NCBI GenBank assembly: GCA_034401795.1
Contig: CM067370.1
Location: forward strand, 68,383,188-68,447,187
Source: Chaetoderma sp. LZ-2023a
Lineage: Eukaryota; Mollusca; Caudofoveata; Chaetodermatida; Chaetodermatidae
Direction: 5' to 3'
DNA: 64,000 nt
Position numbers and translations under genes: made by a program. This document shows, one piece after another, positions 58,140 to 64,000 of the stretch; the first letter of the stretch is position 1; the number at the start of each line of letters is the position of its first letter. Below the pieces are notes generated by a model. That model did no database searches. It had not been told where the DNA came from and saw only the letters and a list, made by a program, of their open reading frames with translations.

Positions 58140-59425
58140 TGTGAAGTATAGTTACTTGAATACTTGGTAGTCATTCTTGAGTTAGGCTACCGTGTTACTG
58201 AAATTGATACGTCAATCCGTCGTCGACGTGAGATGATGCGCTCTCCGGAAGCTGGAAAGTTCCCGCAGGTTGGTTCCTGCAAACTGTTTTCTGCAAACAA
58301 GACTCCCGCAAGAACACTCATGGTGGGAGGGATACATCGCTTAGCACTGTAAGCCTAATAGAATGTCTAATTAGCAGTCAACAAAAGATACGATAGTACT
58401 ACTGTGGTGAAGAAAGTTCCCGTACACCGATGGTATGGATGGAAGTTATCAACAACCAAATCACAAGCGGGGGTTGTTGGATGCAGATGAAGATACAAAA
58501 CAAAGCGTCACGGTGCTGGGTACGGCAGCCAGCTCTGAAGACGCACCGGGCAGAGATTACTTGCTGCGGTCAAAAGTCGAAAGAACCTACATGATATTAG
58601 TGCGGCAGCGATTGAAATACCACTTTTAGGCATGGCCGGCAGATCCGGCGAGTCATCCATCAAGGAACATCCTGCCTCTACATCTGTAGACTCACATATT
58701 CAGGCCGTGAAGGCCTAACCACAAATTTGTGTTCCGAAGTAGATATTGATATTCGTGAACAGTAATCAGAAAGTTCCAAATTACTCCCGTAAATGGGGAG
58801 TTACAAAATTGTTTTAGTGCGGTGGGTTGGACAACTGCAAGCTACGGGATAAAAACCCGACATATAGCGAAGGAAAACGTGTATTGTCTGTCGCGCTTGT
58901 TAGTAGCTGGTACAGATCCAACCTGTTCGGCCCCTGACCGAGGATGCTCTCGATCACTGGATCGCGTCTCCTTTTATACTCCTCGTGACGTCACAGGCAC
59001 AGGCTTCAACCAATTAGCGCGTAGCTAATAATAGCACAGCCGAATGTTCTAGAACATTCTAGAAGTTTTGCGTCCATGTGGTCATGACGTCACGGCAATA
59101 TTTTGAAGATAATCATGAGGGGTTTTCCATGGATAACTCAGCCATTTCTCAACCGATTTTGAAATGGTTTACAGATTTGAAAAGCCCGTTGAATTCGTAA
59201 CTACGCGCTCCATCAAAACAGAGTCCTGGCGCGTGCATACGGGTCATGCGTTTTAACGAACTTAGTCGTTTTTCGACACACTATCTCTCCCATAGACCTA
59301 CATACGCTTATGGCTCTACCCAGCGGGGCGTGTTCAAGAAACGAATCCAAGACGGGCGGAGCATACCCAGCTCAGCTGGTACGGCCGGTATCCGACTGGT
59401 CGATCCAAACTACACCACCCCCTCC
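58140..59425 (-). mobile_element. Promoter-bearing repeat unit, right inverted copy
   Basis: Inverted partner of 48,776-50,165. Read on the minus strand it begins TGTAGTTTGGATCGACCAGT and ends AAGTAACTATACTTCACA. Substitutions and small indels throughout show an old duplication. The transcriptional module is better preserved here than in the left copy. Both copies point their promoters into the intervening 8 kb. Confidence 0.7.
58972..59064 (-). promoter_or_regulatory. Heat-shock-type promoter module, right copy (perfect HSE)
   Basis: On the minus strand, upstream to downstream: a perfect five-unit heat-shock element of alternating TTC/GAA pentamers (59,042-59,064), one CCAAT box of the ATTGG orientation (59,010-59,014), TGACGTCA (58,986-58,993) and TATAAAA (58,972-58,978). 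A second TGACGTCA lies further upstream at 59,085-59,092. The second CCAAT box of the left copy has been lost here. Confidence 0.65.
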
Positions 59426-59429
59426 TAGT

Positions 59430-60400
59430 TTGACATCCATGGCAAACGATTGCGCATGGCGGATCGACGCACGGACGTATGCTAGGCGGGAACAAGAGAC
59501 AGAGCACATAGAGGTGCCAATCGGAGGGGGAGGCATACTTTTCGTTTTCAATTTTGACCTGGAATTACTTTTCCAGGCCTTTCTTTTTTGTTTTGTTTTA
59601 TTAATAATATTATGGTGCGTGCTATAACTTTATTTTGTAGATGATTCTAAACAATAGCTCGCATGGGTGTTCTCTCCGAGTGCAGATAATCATGATCTCC
59701 GCAGAGAACACCCAAGCTCCAACGTACCACAATTTCAGTTTTTAAATATATATAAAAATATAATAAGAAAAAGACAAGGTATATATAGACCATGTAACAT
59801 ACCCTTACGAGGTATTTATTTATTAAATCACACCGAATTACTTGCACACCCCGGGTAAATAAAGGGGTACGCAACACGTATCACTTATTATTATCATTAT
59901 AGAAAATAAATATTTGCGGCCCGTTATATTGCTGGTCCGCAACGGGCAGCTCTCGTTGGCCCCATATCCATCTTGACGTCTGAGACAGGAAGAGAAATAA
60001 TAAGAAAGATAAGATATAAAATAATAATAACCTAGAAGTTGGTTTATCAGGCAGCCCCAGCGTAGCTGAGACTGCATGATGGGACTGTGACGTTATTGCA
60101 CTTGCGGTATGTTGTAGTCTTTACGTCGCACACAACGTTCTTTCAACATCGGAGTCCGCAGTGCTCATTTCGTGTGAGACACAACCGGGCACTGAAGTGT
60201 ACAGCTGTGTCGAATAACCGTAGTCATCCTAAGGACGGGATTCAATTGATCTAACATATAATAAGAAGAAAACTATTTAAAAAATAAAGTAATAATTAAT
60301 ACATTTCCACGAATCGCCTATTGATATTTCTGCAGTATTACAAATGATCACACCTCTGCAGCGAAATTTCCCCATTGAGTCTGGGTCCCGCAACTAACGG
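59430..60400. other. No gene recognised; small hairpin at 59,667-59,711
   Basis: GGGTGTTCTCT and AGAGAACACCC form a stem around about 23 bases at 59,667-59,711. Several AATAATAAGAAA-type strings occur (59,760, 59,995, 60,258). An AATAAAGTAATAATTAATAC string at about 60,283 resembles a plus-strand polyadenylation region and repeats the one at 57.27 kb. Confidence 0.35.
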
Positions 60401-60407
60401 TGGTGGG

Positions 60408-61671
60408 TCAGGGTGGATGCACTGTCATTGCTGAGATGCTTTCACTATTACTGGCACTGTCCGAAACATCTGAAGTGATGGTGGCGGAAATATGCGTGTC
60501 CATAATGTCTCTCTCAGTTACCACTGGTTCTAATATATATGTCCATATAGCAGCAGCGGTACTAGTGGTTGCCAATGTCGCTGATGCTGTAGTGATGGTA
60601 GTCGTCATGATGGCTGTTGTAGCTGTCGTGGTTGTTGCTGTAGCTGTCGTGGTGATGGCGGTGAGCTGTACCGTAGGCTGAAGCTGTGGTGCGGGAGCAG
60701 ATACAGCAGGAGACAACATCTTCCGAAACTTAGCATACTTTAATAGACGACTTGCGGTGACGTTAGGCATGGGCTGTATATCCTGTGTGTGGACGATCCG
60801 TCTCTTTCCCTCATATGGACGTGCCGGCGTGGTTCCCTTTCTGATTGCTGGGTCAGAAAGGCGAGGAGGCGGATGCTGAATAACACGGGTCGGAGTTACA
60901 ATAATTGTCACAGGCTTCGAGGGTCCTGGTCCGTCGTCTATGGTAAGTTCGGGCGGAGATGGTGACTGCGGGTAACTTGGAATGTCTATTTCCGCAGGTG
61001 TCGTAATCACTACCGAAATCGGCTGACTGGCTAACACTGTCTTAGACACTATGGTGGCGGGTGTAGTGACAGTAGCTGGATGGCTAATTACTGATGCGGG
61101 TGCTGCCGAACTGGATTCTGCGGGAGACTTTTGCTTCTTACTCAGCTTCAGGACTGGTGTGGATGAAGTGGCTGGTACTGGCTTTAGTGGCATAACGCTT
61201 CCAGATGCGGCTGTGGGCAGGATTTCACGTCTGGCTGTCGGTACATTGCTTACGGTAGCCACGGGAAGACGATGGCTAATGGGATATCTACGAGTAGTGT
61301 TATTCATGCAGGCCATTTTCTTGGTCGGAAGAACTGTGACGGGGAGCCGAGATTCGAAATGGTTTGTTAAAATGGCACGATCCTCGTTCTCTTCCCCAGG
61401 AACTAACGTTACTTCCAACACATGGTGATGATAACGGAGCACGTGTCACCCCGTAGCGAGTAGCGGTGTAGGGATACTGGCACGTCACACAAAAGGCTGA
61501 CTGGAAGAGATGATCCTTATTAACATGAATTGTGCGGTCGGATTTTCTAGTGAAAGTTCTGGTACATGGCTCTCTGCTAGCTAACAACGAGTTGCGCGGG
61601 AACCATTTTGGAACTGGTACCGATTCTTCTTCAGACGTATCTGATAACACTAAATCTTCAAGGAGTGACAT
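60408..61671 (-). pseudogene. Zinc-finger-like protein with Ser/Thr/Pro-rich tail, frameshifted
   Basis: Minus-strand gene about 230 bases downstream of the CRE-TATA module at 61.9 kb. The frame opens at ATG 61,669-61,671 (MSLLEDLVLSDTSEEESVPV). It has two finger-like parts: C-x4-F-x-R-x6-H-x4-H at about residues 36-54, and CVTCQYPYTATRYG at about 61-74. Near 61,445 the useful frame changes. The second frame supplies the histidine-rich continuation (VLRYHHHVLEV), then about 300 residues rich in Pro, Ser, Thr and Val (PATVTTPATIV, SPSPPELTIDD), a basic patch (EGKRRIVHTQD) and a Thr/Ala tract, ending at 60,408. A short slip in an alternating AC stretch would explain the break; an intron is the alternative. 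The layout suggests a DNA-binding regulator with a disordered tail. No homologue recognised. Confidence 0.45.
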
Positions 61672-61886
61672 CTTGTTCCCGCATGGTAGTTGGTTGCGGG
61701 AACCTTATTCAAAACCTAATGCCCTATCTCTTCATTGTTTATAACTTTCCAGGCCAAATATAATATTGAAATAATAATAAGAAAAACAGCAGAATTTGGT
61801 TTGCGACACGAAAGAAGCCTAATGATATGTTTTTTCCTGGTGTCAAGTTTTGACGGGAAGACAAAGTTTCAGAGCGCGCTTCCTGC

Positions 61887-61909
61887 TTTTATACTATTTG
61901 GTGACGTCA
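61887..61909 (-). promoter_or_regulatory. CRE-TATA promoter module of the zinc-finger-like gene
   Basis: On the minus strand TGACGTCA (61,902-61,909) is followed after 8 bases by TATAAAA (61,887-61,893). The string TTTTATACT, five variable bases, GTGACGTCACAGGC is shared with the module at 58.97 kb. There is no heat-shock element or CCAAT box here. A start near 61,860 would give a leader of about 190 bases to the ATG at 61,671. Confidence 0.5.
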
Positions 61910-61914
61910 CAGGC

Positions 61915-63450
61915 GGCGGATGACCACACCTAAAAGTTATAACAGGTGATTCAGTCATTCTTATGTGAAAGTTTCCTCGTTTTCCGGCCTGGACGTCAGG
62001 GATTAATTCTTCCCGTATAAAGGGAGCACTTTTAATTATAGGAGGAATGGCTCGTTAAACTTGTCTTAATTTCGCGCATTTAACAGCCTTTGATCAACAT
62101 AGAAACGTGGTACTACTTTTTCTTTGCGGAGCCTCACCTTTTAATTAGCATGAGGCGGTTCTCCAGATTGGATGCTTATAAACTTGCCTATTTCAATTTT
62201 AGGATGGAGCGCTTGATGGGGTGTGTGGGAGCCAGGTGACGTCAGCGGTAATCTTTCCGACTCACCCTCGCCACTCCTCCATCACGCTGTGGTAGTCGCG
62301 TCTTTGGGCGGCTCTTTTGTTTAAAGCGATTGATCCAACTTACTGGAAATAGCAGTAAATGTCACGTGGCTCTAAAAAGCACGTGGTTGATCGGAAACAT
62401 ATATGCTGTTTATGGCGACGGCCAAAACGCTGTTGCTTGAGGTGTAGTCTGTTGCAGAAGCGAGAGATAGAAATATATATGTTACATCAAGATCTTTATA
62501 ATGTCCCGTATTTGCGCGAGTTCTTTAACATGCGTCTTAGTAGGTGTCTGTAATAGGTAGTTCTCAGCCCATGTCGATTATAGGCTGGAACGCAAGGAAG
62601 AGAATTTTTGAAATTCTCTGTAATTTTACTGTCAGATTTTTGATGCCGCTTTACCGGCCCGTGCACTAATGATTTGTAGCACGGTAGAGCAGTTGTGTTC
62701 TTAATCAAAAATTTAACAGTAAAGTTGTAAGTAATTTGATGTGTGGTTTAAACAGATCTATTTATGCGGTAGATCAACGTTAATGATCCCGTCAAGATAG
62801 CTGTGTTTTCCGAGCGGGAGGGCTGGCCAAGCATTCTCCTCAATGGGTAGAACTAGCTCCGTCCCGGCCTAGACCAGACACATTAGTACCATTTAATAAT
62901 GGTACAACTCGGGAAAAAGTGTATGCCACAGTTATTACAATTAACAATGCCGTTGTTCGGAGATTGTGAATACAGTCAACCTGAGTGTCTGTGTTTCTGA
63001 CATGTTTGTGATTTGAATCTGATGTGCGTGACTGGTTATCTCTAGGTGATACTTGCGCTGTGGTGAGGGTGACGTGTTTATGACCGCCAGGTGCGGGCAG
63101 GGGGAGGGAGAGGCAGCGTGAACGTCAACTTTATCGAACCCTTGAGGGTATTTCACTCTGTAATTGCCGAACCCGTGGGCGGGACAGAGTTACTTTAGAG
63201 CACAGATGACCTGTCGGATGCTGTCGTAACTTTGATCAATCCATTGTCGAATTCAACTTTTCGGTACAAAAATCCTACTCGTGACATGACAATGCGGGCA
63301 TCTTGCTCTCTTAATAATATCGACTGTTATTACGTGTAGTTGAAGTATGTAGATTTAGCTGTTTCCTTACGACTTCGGGAAAAGGGAAAGGGGAGGAGCA
63401 TTGGACAAACGTCCTCTCGTGACGCGTACTGTAGATGGCTGTAGTGCATT
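61915..63450. other. Intergenic; regulatory-looking motifs, no gene recognised
   Basis: Contains GTGACGTCAGC near 62,237, CCCGTATAAAGGGAGC near 62,013 (TATA-like), and two CACGTG boxes near 62,362 and 62,380. Only short frames. Confidence 0.35.
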
Positions 63451-63455
63451 CCTGA

Positions 63456-63737
63456 TATCCATATGATCAGTTCTCCCGTAGGTGGATAAGAAGGTGTGTG
63501 CGGGAGATTTGTTGGCTGTTGTCTGTTGATGATTATGCTGTTGTCGGGATGTCCGGGCTGCTGTATGGTGCCAATGTTATAAGTGATGTGGGCGCATTCC
63601 AGTTTTCCACGCTGGTGAACGTCAAATCTGTTGGCATTTGCGGGAGATGTAGTCTGCGGGAGATATTATTTCTCCCACAATTTGTGCGGGAGGAATTTGT
63701 TTCGGGAATATTTATGTCTCTACCGGCAATTAATTAA
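63456..63737 (+). CDS. Unrecognised ORF at right edge of window (79-94 aa)
   Basis: Open plus-strand frame to TAA at 63,735-63,737 with protein-like sequence (REICWLLSVDDYAVVGMSGL, then SLREILFLPQFVREEF). No ATG lies early in the frame: the first is in GMSGLL near 63,549, and only GTG occurs at 63,498. Four TGCGGGA heptamers fall inside it, in two different frames, so the motif is not there because of a repeated peptide. It may be an exon or chance. Confidence 0.2.
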   Translation, partial: YPYDQFSRRWIRRCVREICWLLSVDDYAVVGMSGLLYGANVISDVGAFQFSTLVNVKSVGICGRCSLREILFLPQFVREEFVSGIFMSLPAIN

Positions 63738-63739
63738 TA

Positions 63740-64000
63740 CTGGTAGGCGCTGCTAACTGCTGTTGTTGAATGTCTCTGTTATGCTGAGTATAACCGAGTA
63801 AGTATGTGATGTACGCGCAATGATGAATTTGATATGGGCAACATGCCTTTCCATGGCCAGATGCCCAACGTTATCATGTAGTTGTTTCATTATAAGTTCA
63901 CGAAAACTTTCTGGGACTACCAAATGGTCATTAATATATGGAATGTTATTTATTAGTCGACATTTTTCGAACCGCTGGTAATAATATTTTGCCGTGGTGG
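63740..64000. other. Window end, nothing recognised
   Basis: AT-rich sequence with no frame or repeat to report. Confidence 0.4.

Overview
This is a eukaryotic, very gene-poor and repeat-dominated window. Intergenic DNA is AT-rich, simple-sequence arrays are hundreds of bases long, and nearly every recognisable coding sequence belongs to a transposable element. The element types (Tc1-like DD34E transposon, Jockey/CR1-type LINE, tRNA-type SINE with an AAG tail, a TAA-flanked Harbinger-type MITE, the CXC-tailed protein family) and the SINE block around 48.36 kb fit a marine invertebrate, most likely a mollusc. That placement is an inference. I recognise no complete host protein-coding gene, rRNA or tRNA. 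The best hint of a host gene is one minus-strand exon near 13.0-13.1 kb that resembles the first transmembrane exon of a tetraspanin.

Layout. 1-4.40 kb: a foldback element with about 0.65 kb inverted arms, 21-bp and 27-bp minisatellites in the arms, GTG-rich blocks, and a decayed zinc-finger/acidic ORF as cargo. 4.67-5.20 kb: a CGCA/CA array. 5.2-10.7 kb: no clear gene; it holds a 118-bp perfect-type hairpin at 7.77 kb and a segment at 8.6-8.9 kb related to 12.8-13.0 kb. 10.74-12.39 kb: an apparently complete Tc1-like transposon with intact transposase. 14.2-15.3 kb and 24.56-25.29 kb: two inverted copies of one retroposon family. 15.51-20.61 kb: a decayed 5.1-kb DNA transposon coding for a basic N-terminal part, a DDE-like core and a C-terminal PHD finger, with many copies of a 14-bp motif near both ends. 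20.9-22.7 kb: a decayed LINE. 25-45 kb: mostly featureless DNA peppered with MITEs, of which one family carries TGACGTCA sites. 36-38.6 and 45.6-46.8 kb: LINE relics. 46.8-48.7 kb: foldback MITEs, a 49-bp minisatellite and a SINE with an 11-bp target-site duplication.

48.8-64 kb is the most unusual part. Two copies of a roughly 1.3-kb unit lie in inverted orientation (48.78-50.16 and 58.14-59.42 kb). Each carries an inward-facing promoter-like module: a five-unit heat-shock element, then CCAAT, then CRE (TGACGTCA), then TATA. A third CRE-TATA module at 61.9 kb faces a two-ORF minus-strand gene with C2H2-like zinc fingers and a Ser/Thr/Pro-rich tail. The heptamer TGCGGGA is strongly clustered across the same interval. 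Between the arms lie a 5'-truncated LINE with an intact reverse transcriptase, large CTA/AAT/AT arrays, and a frameshifted gene ending in a tesmin/TSO1-type CXC domain.

No operon-like cooperation is seen. The coherent theme is successive and nested insertion: MITEs, LINEs and SINEs inside older repeats, with several elements bringing their own promoter-like or protein-binding-site arrays.
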